Notes: generated by a model not told the origin, from the letters alone. A stretch of DNA of 35,085 bases from Bradyrhizobium sp. (GCF_027451485.1 NZ_DAIDJE010000173.1:1-35085), one strand, 5' to 3'. Positions 1 to 7,302 are shown, counted from the first letter of the stretch. Translations and numbers: made by a program.

Positions 1-445
1 AGTGACACAACCGCAGTGGCGCAGAAATCACGCCTGGACAGATGATCTGACATTCTTCCTCCCCTTTGGACGGCATGCTTGTGCCGGCACGATCGGCCGC
101 CACTTGCCGGTTTTGGGGCAGTCTAGCACTTTAGATGGCACTGCGTGACTAGACCTTCGGAAATGACGCCTCGATCAGATGTTGGAAGGAGGGGGCGGGG
201 GCCCAATGGCGAACTACCCCCCAATCAGCCCGGGAAAAGCCGGTGTCGCGCTTGAAGGTAATGACGCGACAGGGGTAAATGCATGCCGTAAACTCGGAGA
301 TTCGAGCGCTCGCAAAGACACCTCATTGCCGCCGCGTGACGGTGCCGGTGTATCGCTTCTGTGATGGCGCGAGCTGGCGCTCAGCCAGGAATTCCGAGGG
401 GCTGCTTGCCGCAAGTGTCCGGCTTGGATCGGGATGGAAGCGCAT
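1..445. other. Left-edge non-coding stretch
   Basis: No convincing gene is seen in the first 445 bases. The open frames here are short, lack recognisable protein character and overlap on opposite strands. The one structured item is an imperfect hairpin at 121-154, listed separately. The region probably holds the 3' end or intergenic tail of whatever lies to the left, plus the promoter of the membrane-protein gene starting at 446. No clear -35/-10 pair could be picked out. Confidence 0.5.
121..154. other. Hairpin with 9-bp stem and one bulge
   Basis: The arms gtctagcac (121-129) and gtgactagac (145-154) pair over nine bases with a single bulged A. They enclose a 15-base loop. No T-run follows on either strand, so it is not a standard intrinsic terminator. 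It could be the terminator region or an mRNA 3' end of a gene outside the window. Low certainty. Confidence 0.3.
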
Positions 446-820
446 ATGAAGTTCCTGAGCTACGCCTACCGGTTCGCTTCCAACTTCGTTTTCCTGGCGT
501 TGGTCTATTACAGCCTCAACTCCATGGATAAGTACAACCAGCGCGCCATCGTCGCGATTATGGTGCTGGTGTATTGCGCGATGCGGGCCGCCTCCGCGCT
601 ACGCTCATTCTATTTCTTTCAACGCATCGAGCGGCTGGAGACCGAGGCGCGCCGTCTTCAGGTGGCGGCCGGAGAGGGGCAAACCGCAAACTCCCAGCGC
701 AGGCTCATCGTCACCGAGGTTTCCGGCCTGCGCCATGCCGGTGAAATGAAATCCTATATCGACCTGCTTTTTCTCGCCCTCATCGTTCTGCTCTGCGTGT
801 CGAAGCTCGTATCTGACTGA
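446..820 (+). CDS. Small hypothetical membrane protein
   Basis: This 124-residue protein has three hydrophobic stretches: near the N-terminus (about residues 8-24), at about 36-54, and at the C-terminus (about 106-120). Between the second and third lies a charged, heptad-like segment (FFQRIERLETEARRLQ) likely to form a short amphipathic or coiled-coil helix. The start at 446 is preferred over the ATG at 434 because a purine-rich GGAAG lies 5 bases upstream of 446. It is probably an inner-membrane protein. I do not recognise a named family. The next gene is convergent, with stop codons only 11 bases apart, so it stands alone rather than in an operon. Confidence 0.7.
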   Translation: MKFLSYAYRFASNFVFLALVYYSLNSMDKYNQRAIVAIMVLVYCAMRAASALRSFYFFQRIERLETEARRLQVAAGEGQTANSQRRLIVTEVSGLRHAGEMKSYIDLLFLALIVLLCVSKLVSD

Positions 821-831
821 TCAACCAGCAA

Positions 832-2139
832 TCAGACGCTTCTCTTCCTGACCTGAACCATCCGCTTGACTGGTGTGCGATGGGCCGTCGGCGCGCCCGG
901 CGTTTTCGGCTTCGGAGCATTGGCTGTGCCGCGGGGCGGATGGCCGGCATGAGCAACGCGCAGGCGGCGGAACTCCCGCCGTGAAAGACGCTTGGGGGTG
1001 CCTGCGGGCGCAGCCGACGCGCTCCTGTGTGTGCGACGTGACAACGCAGCGCCATGCAGGGCAACGTCGAGACCGCCTTCGATCTCGAATACGCCTTGCG
1101 CAGGCGTCGCGAGCGAAACGGTCGCATTCTCTGCCGCGAGCTGCGGCGGTTCGGGCCATGTCTGGCTCAACAATGATGCCTCGTGCACCGGTGACCACGC
1201 CGTTGCATCGAAGTCGGATCGCGCGGGGGCGGGAAGGCTGTCCAGTCTGGCGTAGACGAACTTCGGAACCTGCGGCCATTGGACGATCGCGTCCGGCGAA
1301 GGGTGCATCAACCATTGCTGCGGTTCGGTCGGGGTTGCCGGCCGATCTTCGGTCGCCGGCACGACATGGACGATGTGATAGCCGCGCGCTTTCAGCGCTT
1401 CGAGAATCCGCGGCAGGGCCGCAACCGTACGCGCCTGGATGTCGTGAAGCAACAGAATGCCTTTGCCCTTGGCCTCTAGCCGACTGATCGCGAGATCGTA
1501 GACGCGCTGCGACGAGATGTGACGCCAGTCGTCAGCCAGAAAATCGGCACTCCAGATCTGGATTCCGTGTTCGGCTGCATATTGCTCGACATTGTCGGCC
1601 CGCAATAGGCCTGGAATTCGGAAGAATGGCGCTAAGGCATCGGCATGGTCGCCGAGCGCAGCTGTCACCGATGCGATTCCGTCCTCGATTTCCTCCCTGG
1701 CGCGCTCGGTGGGCATATGATTCATCGTCAAGGGATGGTCTTGCGTATGCGTGCCGATGGTTTGGCCCTCGGCGAGCAGTCTGCGCACGCCTTCAGGAGA
1801 GTAGCGGGCCATCTTGCCGATGGTGAAGAAAGTGGCCTTCACGCATTCGGCGGCGAGGATGTCTAGAATCTTGTTGCTGTTGCGCGGCAGCGGGCCGTCG
1901 TCGAACGTGAGAACCACCTCATGATCGGCGAGCGGCAGCGTCTCCGGATATTGCATTGTGCCGATGCGCGGATGTTCCCGCGGATCAACAACCAGCGTGC
2001 GTGATGTTCCAAGCGCGTTCGGATGGCCCGGGCAGTCCTCGGCGGCGGCAGGCCGAGCGGCAATGCTGACAAGGAGGGCGAGAGCGGCCATGGTAGTCCG
2101 CCGCCGCGATACGCCAAGGCCACGCCACGCGCCGTCCAT
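832..2139 (-). CDS. Secreted polysaccharide deacetylase (NodB fold)
   Basis: A 435-residue protein with a signal peptide (basic SRRR, hydrophobic core, AAA just before Glu-Asp) followed by a complete NodB-homology deacetylase domain. The five family motifs are visible: TFDDGP (78-83, with the base and metal-binding Asp), the metal-binding HTQDH (131-135), RIPG (174-177), ADFLADDW (about 197-204) and LLLHD (about 229-233). It should remove N- or O-acetyl groups from an extracytoplasmic glycan. The substrate (peptidoglycan, chitin oligomer or exopolysaccharide) cannot be told from sequence. After the domain comes a roughly 150-residue tail rich in Pro, Ala, Arg and Lys, unusual for the family and possibly wall-binding. 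The ATG at 2139 has GGAAG 7 bases upstream. The alternative ATG at 2160 (or TTG at 2166) has no obvious ribosome site. Confidence 0.88.
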   Translation of the reverse strand: MDGAWRGLGVSRRRTTMAALALLVSIAARPAAAEDCPGHPNALGTSRTLVVDPREHPRIGTMQYPETLPLADHEVVLTFDDGPLPRNSNKILDILAAECVKATFFTIGKMARYSPEGVRRLLAEGQTIGTHTQDHPLTMNHMPTERAREEIEDGIASVTAALGDHADALAPFFRIPGLLRADNVEQYAAEHGIQIWSADFLADDWRHISSQRVYDLAISRLEAKGKGILLLHDIQARTVAALPRILEALKARGYHIVHVVPATEDRPATPTEPQQWLMHPSPDAIVQWPQVPKFVYARLDSLPAPARSDFDATAWSPVHEASLLSQTWPEPPQLAAENATVSLATPAQGVFEIEGGLDVALHGAALSRRTHRSASAAPAGTPKRLSRREFRRLRVAHAGHPPRGTANAPKPKTPGAPTAHRTPVKRMVQVRKRSV

Positions 2140-2187
2140 GAAAAAACTTCCGTCACCCATGCTCAAACCGCTGCCATCTTGTTATTT

Positions 2188-2216
2188 TGAAATGTGAATG
2201 CGGCCTGAATTGTCAA
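2188..2216 (-). promoter_or_regulatory. Possible promoter for the deacetylase gene
   Basis: Read on the minus strand, a perfect TTGACA lies at 2216-2211. The -10 region about 17-18 bases on is weak (ATTTCA/TTTCAA) but AT-rich, and lies about 50 bases before the preferred start at 2139. Only the -35 match is good, so this is a tentative call. Confidence 0.3.
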
Positions 2217-2233
2217 ACGTCCAGAGCTGTTTT

Positions 2234-2548
2234 CGCCACCTTGGTGGCGGGCGGCGCCAGCAGTTTCGGCCGGGACGACGTGATAGCCGTGGCTACAAAG
2301 ATACCGAAATCGGGCTGCCATCATGGCAGCCCCTCGGGAGCTCGGCCTCGTGGGACGGGATGATTCCCTTGCCTGCGGCGTCAACCGGCCGGTGATCAGG
2401 TCCAATTCATGATTTTGCATCATTTATTCCAGTCGCGCGCTCATAGGTCAGTGCCAAACACGATAATTCGGCGGGATCGCAGTCGATCCAACGTCGCCGG
2501 CGTCTTTCAAAGCCCGGAAAAGCGAAGGAAAGCCTGATTCGCATCAGG
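2234..2548. other. Intergenic region dense in perfect inverted repeats
   Basis: Between the deacetylase and the XRE gene there is no credible ORF, but six perfect inverted repeats occur within 315 bases. They are 2234-2249 (7-bp stem, 2-base loop), 2284-2295 (5 bp, 2-base loop), 2312-2332 (9 bp, loop TCA), 2384-2393 (ACCGGCCGGT palindrome), 2469-2499 (6-bp stem with CAGT loop inside a further 5-bp stem, 5-base bulge) and 2533-2548 (6 bp, TCGC tetraloop). None is followed by a T-run. The density suggests a structured RNA or a cluster of protein-binding sites. Direction and identity are unknown. Short stems are common by chance in GC-rich DNA, but the 9-bp and 7-bp tight hairpins are less so. 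Confidence 0.4.
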
Positions 2549-2689
2549 TTAGCGTGGCGTGCCGAAAGCATTGTGCCTGGGCCGTTGCGGGCGAAGCGAA
2601 GCCGATAACGGGCACATGAGGACGAGGCAAATCCGTGGGCGTCGGGCAGCGCGCCTATCCGCATCTTGAGAAGGTCGGCAAAAGTATCG

Positions 2690-2705
2690 TTAATCAAGCC
2701 TTAAC
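2690..2705 (+). promoter_or_regulatory. CtrA box TTAA-N7-TTAAC
   Basis: TTAA at 2690-2693, seven bases (TCAAGCC), then TTAAC at 2701-2705. This is an exact match to the full CtrA recognition sequence defined in Caulobacter and conserved in alphaproteobacteria. It ends 78 bases upstream of the XRE gene start at 2784, a normal position for control of that promoter. The window also holds divK and pleD, upstream parts of the CtrA circuit, so the organism almost certainly has CtrA. Confidence 0.65.
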
Positions 2706-2783
2706 GCGGATCGCGCACACTTTAGCTGCTTCAGGGCCCTTCCTCCGCTTTCGGGCCCGCTGTGCAGGTCAGATGAGGCGAGA

Positions 2784-3107
2784 ATGCAGCGCCTTAGGCT
2801 AAAGGCAGACGGTCGAATCGTCGAATTGCGGGATGGGCAGGAGTTTCCGCTCTCGCCCGTCATGACTGCTTCGTCGCCCGCAAACGTCGCCGCCCCAATT
2901 GAAATCGGGACAGTGCCGGCCGTGCGCGATCTGCGCCGCCGAGCCCGCCTGACACAGATGGAATTTGCAAGCCGCCTTGGCGTTCCAGTGGAAACAATCC
3001 GAAACTGGGAGCAAGGTAAGCGTGTGCCGCGGGGGCCCGCACGGGCGCTGCTCGCGGTCATTGCCCACGCGCCGGAGACCGTGTTTTTGGCGCTCGCCAA
3101 ACCCTGA
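2784..3107 (+). CDS. XRE-family helix-turn-helix regulator
   Basis: This 107-residue protein has an N-terminal segment of about 45 residues of no known family, then a compact helix-turn-helix domain. The HTH runs from LTQMEFASRLG (56-66) to VETIRNWEQGKR (69-80), followed by PRGPARALL (82-90). The NWEQG...GPARALL pattern is typical of HigA/MqsA-like antitoxin and NadS-type regulators, which bind DNA as dimers and usually autoregulate. No toxin-sized ORF lies next to it on the same strand, so it looks like an orphan regulator. Its promoter region carries a full CtrA box (2690-2705), which would place its expression under cell-cycle control. Target genes are unknown. A GAGGCGAG stretch just upstream can serve as ribosome site. 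Confidence 0.8.
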   Translation: MQRLRLKADGRIVELRDGQEFPLSPVMTASSPANVAAPIEIGTVPAVRDLRRRARLTQMEFASRLGVPVETIRNWEQGKRVPRGPARALLAVIAHAPETVFLALAKP

Positions 3108-3144
3108 TCGAAGTCTAATCTGGACTAAAACTCGCCGATCGTTT

Positions 3145-3822
3145 TCAGCTTCCCATTGCCCGCCAGGCTTTGGAGGCAAATTGCCTTCGCCAGGAGACGA
3201 TGACCACTGCGGCCGTCGTCACGAATAGCACCCAGGGGCTGACGAACCAGCCGAGATAGCCGAGCGCGAAAAAGAACGCCCGCTGTCCGCGGTTGAAGTG
3301 CCGTCCCGCCGACTCGAACACGCGAGTTGTCCTGACGACATGTGCTTCGGCTTGCGGGGTGTCACGCTCGGAGACCGGCGGCATCGAGCCGAGCAGGATG
3401 GCAACGTAGTTGAACAGGCGGTAGGCCCAGGCGAATTTGAAAAAGGCGTAGACGAAAATCAGGATTAGTCCGACGCACTTGATTTCCCAAAGCGCCGGCG
3501 AAGGACTGATGTCAATCGGAAGCGCCCTCAGCACGTCGAGTGCTTCGTTGGTCGAGCGCAGCAGGGCCAGCGCGCCGCCGACGGCGAGCAGGCTGGTGGA
3601 GGCAAAAAAGGCGGTACCGTTCTGCAGGGAGGCCATAATCTGCATGTCGAGCATGCGGGCTTCACGATCGAGCATGCGGCGGATCCAAACTTCACGATAG
3701 ACATGCATGCGGGCCGACAGGCTGTTGCGCCCATAGGCGCTGTGCTCCAGCGTGACGGCGTACGCCGCCCATTCCAGAATAAAAAAGCCGACGGCGAGGG
3801 TGTCGACCAGATAAGCGCGCAT
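3145..3822 (-). CDS. DUF599 family inner-membrane protein
   Basis: A 225-residue integral membrane protein with four hydrophobic segments (about 4-22, 70-88, 116-145 and 182-210). It carries the family-like stretch GRHFNRGQRAFFFALGYLGW at 173-192. A central amphipathic region with several Arg (REVWIRRMLDREARM) lies between segments one and two. This agrees with the DUF599 family of unknown function, common in alphaproteobacteria. The start at 3822 is chosen because AAAGGGG lies 5 bases upstream and the protein then begins directly with the first membrane helix. The frame stays open to 4038, but the extra N-terminus has no membrane-protein character. Monocistronic, with the GST gene diverging about 240 bases away. 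Confidence 0.85.
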   Translation of the reverse strand: MRAYLVDTLAVGFFILEWAAYAVTLEHSAYGRNSLSARMHVYREVWIRRMLDREARMLDMQIMASLQNGTAFFASTSLLAVGGALALLRSTNEALDVLRALPIDISPSPALWEIKCVGLILIFVYAFFKFAWAYRLFNYVAILLGSMPPVSERDTPQAEAHVVRTTRVFESAGRHFNRGQRAFFFALGYLGWFVSPWVLFVTTAAVVIVSWRRQFASKAWRAMGS

Positions 3823-4064
3823 GCGTGCCCCTTTGAACGCGCCAAGGATGCTGCCATGCCGGCGGCCCGATTCCAAGATTTCGCACTGTTCGCAGTTGCC
3901 ACTTTTCGCGAATGTTGGAATTTGGGGACCGCCGGTAAATATCAGTATCAAGCGGAGTTTGGTTTTGAAGTTCGCTTTCGCGGGTTTGCGGCCAAGTCGG
4001 TTGCGAGTACCTTGAACGCATGCCCGCCGGGATGTCACATTGCAGTCATGGGAGTTGAAGCGAC

Positions 4065-4721
4065 ATGACCTTAAAACTCGTGATCGGTAACAAGAATTAT
4101 TCGTCCTGGTCGATGCGGCCGTGGCTTGCTTTGCGCGCCACCAACATCCCGTTCGAAGAGGTTTTCATCTCTCTCTACACGGGTGCGGCCGACAAGCAGC
4201 GGATTCTGGATTTTTCCCGTGCTGGCAAAGTACCGGTCTTGGTCGATGGCGAGGTCACCGTCTGGGATTCGCTCGCGATCATCGAATATGTCGCCGAGCG
4301 TTTTCCGGAAAAGCGGCTGTGGCCCGAGCACCCCGCGCACCGCGCACATGCGCGTTCGGTTTCAGCGGAGATGCATTCCGGCTTTGCTGCGCTCCGCAAC
4401 GAATGCGGCATGAACCTCCATCGGCCGATACGCGGCGTCCGACTATCGGCTGATGCTTGTGCCAACATTGCGCGGGTTCAGGAGATCTGGGCCGAGTGCC
4501 GCGGACGGTACGGGCAATCCGGCCCTTTTCTGTTCGGTGCCTTCAGTGCGGCGGACGCCATGTTCGCGCCCGTCGTCCATCGCTTTCGCACCTATGACAT
4601 TGAAGTGACGAAACAGACGCGAGAGTACATGGAAACGATGATGACCCTTCCGGCTTTTGCGGAATGGACCAAGGCAGGTCTTGCCGAGACAATCGTCATC
4701 GAGAAGTTCGAGACCCTCTGA
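4065..4721 (+). CDS. Glutathione S-transferase family protein
   Basis: 218 residues, the usual cytosolic GST length. The N-terminal thioredoxin-like half shows KNYSSWSMRPWLALR (10-24), with the Ser/Arg active-site pattern of bacterial zeta/theta-like GSTs. It also has the cis-Pro region KVPVLVDG (55-62) and the glutathione gamma-Glu-binding acidic-Ser pair as WDSLAI (67-72). The C-terminal half is helical, with FGAFSAADAMFAPVVHRF matching the GST C-domain N-capping/hydrophobic-staple region (S-x-A-D). It likely conjugates or reduces small electrophiles using glutathione, with substrate unknown. The ATG has GGGAG 8-9 bases upstream. It is transcribed alone. Confidence 0.88.
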   Translation: MTLKLVIGNKNYSSWSMRPWLALRATNIPFEEVFISLYTGAADKQRILDFSRAGKVPVLVDGEVTVWDSLAIIEYVAERFPEKRLWPEHPAHRAHARSVSAEMHSGFAALRNECGMNLHRPIRGVRLSADACANIARVQEIWAECRGRYGQSGPFLFGAFSAADAMFAPVVHRFRTYDIEVTKQTREYMETMMTLPAFAEWTKAGLAETIVIEKFETL

Positions 4722-4871
4722 TCCGATACAAAGGCGAGCCCAGCCGGCCGGCTTTGGTTCCGAGGGCTTTTCCACTTTTTCCTTTGGAACCCTCGACGTT
4801 CACTTCTGCACACTTTCCGTGAAACCGATTGCGCTCCCAAGAGTTAATGCCCCGTCATTGGTCGGGGGTGC

Positions 4872-5087
4872 ATGATGGTCGGGAGAGGGTATTTGTCGCG
4901 TCAGGCGATGGCACTCCTGAGTTTCGCCCGGGCAACAGGGAACCCCAATTTGGCGGCGCTGCTCGTGGAAAAGGCTGCGAGGCTCAAATCGCAGGCCGAT
5001 GAGATCACACCATCCGGTGACGTCAGTCCAAAGGCCCCTGATGTTGAGTTAGACACAGAGCCGGTTCCTTCTTCCCGCACAAGCTGA
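4872..5087 (+). CDS. Small hypothetical protein
   Basis: A 71-residue soluble protein. The first half is predicted helical and Ala/Leu-rich (LSRQAMALLSFARATGNPNLAALLVEKAARLKSQADE, described by segments around 8-45). The second half is acidic, proline-rich and probably disordered. A GGGGGT stretch 5 bases before the ATG is a plausible ribosome site. I do not recognise a family. Codon use looks like that of its neighbours, and an intact ribosome site with a sensible helix supports it being real, but its small size leaves doubt. Confidence 0.55.
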   Translation: MMVGRGYLSRQAMALLSFARATGNPNLAALLVEKAARLKSQADEITPSGDVSPKAPDVELDTEPVPSSRTS

Positions 5088-5105
5088 CGCGCGATCGCCG
5101 CTGTG

Positions 5106-5147
5106 CCGGTTTGATGGATTCTTGACCCGGTTTGATGGATTCTTGAC
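5106..5147. repeat. Two exact 21-bp direct repeats with a degenerate third copy
   Basis: The unit (ccggtttgatggattcttga plus c) occurs at 5106-5126 and again, identical, at 5127-5147. A third, looser copy follows: ccgg at 5148, atggattc at 5164-5171, an inserted accggtg, then cttgacc at 5179-5185. Each copy contains CTTGAC, the -35 hexamer of rhizobial sigma-70 promoters (CTTGAC-N17-CTATAT). The last CTTGAC (5179-5184) is followed 17 bases later only by a weak CTGAAC. The array ends about 70 bases before the YidB-like gene. It may be a promoter/operator array or simple slippage duplication. Confidence 0.8.
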
Positions 5148-5252
5148 CCGGCGGTAGCCTAAAATGGATTCACCGGTGCTTGACCGGAACCCGCGTAGGG
5201 GCTGAACTCGCTCGACGAGCATCGCAACCAAGCCAAAAGGGGTTCGACAACC

Positions 5253-5621
5253 ATGGGCATTCTCGATTCCTTGGAAAATTCACCCGCCTTCAAGGGGGCG
5301 CTCGGCCAGCTCGAGGCCGCGGTGCTGCCTGCCGTGCTGAACGAAGTGCTGGGCAGCGGCGGACAGGGTGGGCTCAATGCCATCGTCGCCAAACTGCAGC
5401 AGGCAGGTCTGGGTGACGAGGTGAGGTCTTGGCTCGGCAACGGACAGAACCTGCCGATCACGGCGGAGCAATTGCAGCAGGTGCTTGGCAGCGACACGGT
5501 CCGCCAGCTGGCTGCCCGGTACAACATTCCGGTCGACCAGATATCCCAAATCCTGGCGCAGCAGTTGCCGAAGGCCGTAGACCAGGCAAGCCCGGATGGG
5601 AAACTTTCGCCCACGGCCTGA
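5253..5621 (+). CDS. YidB/DUF937 family protein
   Basis: 122 residues with the YidB-like layout. A short N-terminal helix (MGILDSLENS) leads to a Gly-rich segment (NEVLGSGGQGGLNAIVAKLQQAGLGDEVRSWLGNG, spanning about 30-64) and then repeated helical motifs PITAEQLQQVLGSDTVRQLA and IPVDQISQILAQQLPKAVD. Typical family marks are GLGDEVRSWLGNGQN and the final QLPKAVDQASPDGKL. The family is cytoplasmic and of unknown function. It ranges from about 120 to 150 residues, so this is full length. The start has AAAGGGG about 9 bases upstream. The 21-bp repeat array lies just before it and may govern its expression. Confidence 0.88.
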   Translation: MGILDSLENSPAFKGALGQLEAAVLPAVLNEVLGSGGQGGLNAIVAKLQQAGLGDEVRSWLGNGQNLPITAEQLQQVLGSDTVRQLAARYNIPVDQISQILAQQLPKAVDQASPDGKLSPTA

Positions 5622-5921
5622 CACTGAATGTTGTTTTTTTTGGCCCCCCGCTACAACGCCCGGCGGTAATATTTTCTTGCCTGAACTTGTGGTTTCGGTC
5701 GCTCGCCTGTGGCCGATCGAACCGGCCATCCGGAAGGCCAAAGGATCGCTTTGCCGACGGTTTATCTAGCTGAAAAACTTGCAAAATTGTCGTGTTTGCC
5801 ATGTGCGGATCGCGCTGGCCAAAAAGTTTCACCGCGTGCTATACAGCCACGGTTTGTTTCAGTCGGCGACACAAGTGGGACCTTGCGTGAGCGCCGAGGG
5901 TTTGCGTGATGGAGATGGGCG
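5622..5921. other. Intergenic stretch, nothing firm
   Basis: About 300 bases between the YidB-like gene and the 63-residue gene. A run of eight T at 5634-5641 follows the YidB stop, but no good hairpin precedes it. A TATACA (5840-5845) could be a -10 box for the downstream gene, but no matching -35 is seen. No ORF with protein character was found on either strand. Confidence 0.4.
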
Positions 5922-6113
5922 TTGAAGCATAAATATAAGGTTGGAGAGACCGTCTATTTTACCGCCAGCAACGTTGCACGTCCGGCCGCAAGCGGAATGT
6001 ATGAAGTGATCCGCCTGCTTCCGACCGATGGAGACGATTGCCAATACCGGATCAAAAGCTCTACCGAAGCTTTCGAACGCGTGGCCAAGGAGAGTCAGCT
6101 CGCTCTTTCTTGA
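5922..6113 (+). CDS. Small conserved-looking hypothetical protein
   Basis: A 63-residue protein beginning MKHKYKVGETVYFTASN and continuing with ASGMYEVIRLLPTDGDDCQYRIKSS. The pattern of a lysine-rich start, VGETVYF, then a hydrophobic strand and YRIKSSTEAFERVAKE resembles small beta-barrel (SH3-like or KOW-like) proteins widespread in Bradyrhizobium relatives. I recognise the type but no function. Translation must begin at TTG 5922 because an in-frame TGA lies at 5907-5909 and no ATG/GTG is available before the conserved-looking part. GGAGATGGG lies about 3-11 bases upstream as ribosome site. It is followed by a structured intergenic region. Confidence 0.7.
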   Translation: MKHKYKVGETVYFTASNVARPAASGMYEVIRLLPTDGDDCQYRIKSSTEAFERVAKESQLALS

Positions 6114-6192
6114 CGTGATGCCGGGTGTGATGAAGCAGGTAGCGTTTCGTTCGCCGTCAAAAGGCCGGGTTCGCAGAAAATAGGTTTACCGG

Positions 6193-6247
6193 CCAAACCG
6201 GTGCCGCGGTTTGGAGGCCAGCTTCGGGATAGTATAATGCCCGAAGC
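6193..6247 (+). promoter_or_regulatory. Perfect TATAAT in the loop of an inverted repeat
   Basis: GCTTCGGG (6221-6228) and CCCGAAGC (6240-6247) form a perfect 8-bp inverted repeat. The 11-base loop contains TATAAT (6233-6238), an exact -10 hexamer. A second hairpin sits just before it: CCAAACC (6193-6199) with GGTTTGG (6208-6214). The -35 position holds only TTGGAG (16-base spacing). The expected start of transcription, about 6245, is some 88 bases before the membrane-protein gene at 6333. Likely its promoter, with the repeat as a possible operator. Confidence 0.45.
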
Positions 6248-6332
6248 CGGCGACGCCGTCTGTATTGCTGATGTCATTGGGTTTGCTGGATTTGAATACC
6301 GGTTCGCCTCGCCGCGTTAAGGAACGTCGAGC

Positions 6333-7271
6333 ATGAATTGGGCTTGGGCCAACACGCTCGATCAGATGTGGCGCTCGCCAACATTTCCGATGTGGCTGAC
6401 AGTAGCTGCCGCGGCATTTTTTGCCGTTATCTTGCTGGTCACGCTGCTGCGAGCCGAGAAGTCGGTGGCGAACGGCGCGCTCACGGTCATCACGCTGCTC
6501 GCGGTCGGAGTTGCCCTTGCAGCAACCGCCCGCGGCTTTGGGTCCGGGGCAGGCGGTGGGATCGAGGTCAGCCGCGTTTCTCCCGAGTCAACCTTGAGCC
6601 TGCCGGCGCTTGCTTGTGTCGATGATCTTGCCGGCGAGACGGTTCTGACGGCTTGCGAAAAGGTGGTGTTCGGCTCGCCGGAATCCACGGCGGCGGCTCT
6701 CTCTTATGCGTCGCGTCAGATCACCCGTCTCATGAGCTTTGGCGATGTCGCGACGGCCAATAACAACATGACGCCGGAGATCGAGGCGCTACGCCGTGCC
6801 GTTGAGCACGACCGGTATGGGCTGATGGCCCAGGTGTTGGTCGCACGTGACCATTGCACGCCGTCTGACTGCGCCGTGTTCAAATCGCTGACCGACCGGA
6901 GTCGGATCGCCTCGAATATCGAAGAGCAGACCTATGACGGCTTGGTCGGCCGTTATTCGAACATCTGGAACGCGCCACCGGCGGTGGCTACCAATCCGCC
7001 GGTCGCAGCTCTAATCCCGGGCGTACCGACCGGCCGACCGACCAATGCCGAATTTCCGAGCGCCGCTTCGACGCCGGCCGTGAGCATCATGACGCCGGAG
7101 CCCGCAACGACGTCGCACGCACCCGCGCCGCCGGCTGCAACGCCCATGCCGTCGCCACGCCCGACAGCGTCTACCAGAAGGCAGGCGACGTCGAGACCGG
7201 CTCCCCATACGCCAACTCCGGCGACGTCTCTGGCGCCCACCGCGCTGACGCCGGCGGCTTCGCCCAATTGA
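6333..7271 (+). CDS. Hypothetical membrane protein with Pro/Thr/Ala-rich tail
   Basis: 312 residues. Two membrane helices occur near the N-terminus (about 19-38 and 49-66). They are followed by a Gly-rich linker and a soluble domain of about 140 residues (80-215) holding four Cys: C95, C108, and the pair C175/C180 (DHCTPSDC). The spacing suggests two disulfides, which would place this domain in the periplasm. From about residue 213 the chain is almost only Pro, Ala, Thr, Ser (PAP/PTP repeats), probably disordered and perhaps wall-spanning. I recognise no named family. The DUF1489 gene follows 31 bases later on the same strand and may be cotranscribed. It lies behind a perfect TATAAT at 6233. 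Confidence 0.75.
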   Translation: MNWAWANTLDQMWRSPTFPMWLTVAAAAFFAVILLVTLLRAEKSVANGALTVITLLAVGVALAATARGFGSGAGGGIEVSRVSPESTLSLPALACVDDLAGETVLTACEKVVFGSPESTAAALSYASRQITRLMSFGDVATANNNMTPEIEALRRAVEHDRYGLMAQVLVARDHCTPSDCAVFKSLTDRSRIASNIEEQTYDGLVGRYSNIWNAPPAVATNPPVAALIPGVPTGRPTNAEFPSAASTPAVSIMTPEPATTSHAPAPPAATPMPSPRPTASTRRQATSRPAPHTPTPATSLAPTALTPAASPN

Positions 7272-7302
7272 TCTCGGCGCAACTTTGGGCGATATCGGGC
7301 GC

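Noticed and set aside
2163..2423. 86-codon minus-strand frame just upstream of the deacetylase gene
   Set aside because: It has an ATG-ATG start, but its codons show mixed third-base use, there is no ribosome site, and it runs through the hairpin cluster. Not supported as a protein.
2407..2697. 96-codon minus-strand frame beginning at a TTG inside the CtrA box
   Set aside because: It has a TTG start, an Arg/Ser-rich translation and no recognisable motif. It overlaps a regulatory site.
2784..3107. XRE gene as half of a toxin-antitoxin pair
   Set aside because: The HTH type fits antitoxins, but no toxin-sized same-strand ORF lies within 500 bases on either side.
4750..4799. Interleaved inverted repeats GGTTCC/GGAACC and GAGGG/CCCTC after the GST gene
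   Set aside because: The arms cross rather than nest, so they do not form a plain hairpin. The loop is long and no T-run follows. Too weak for a terminator call.
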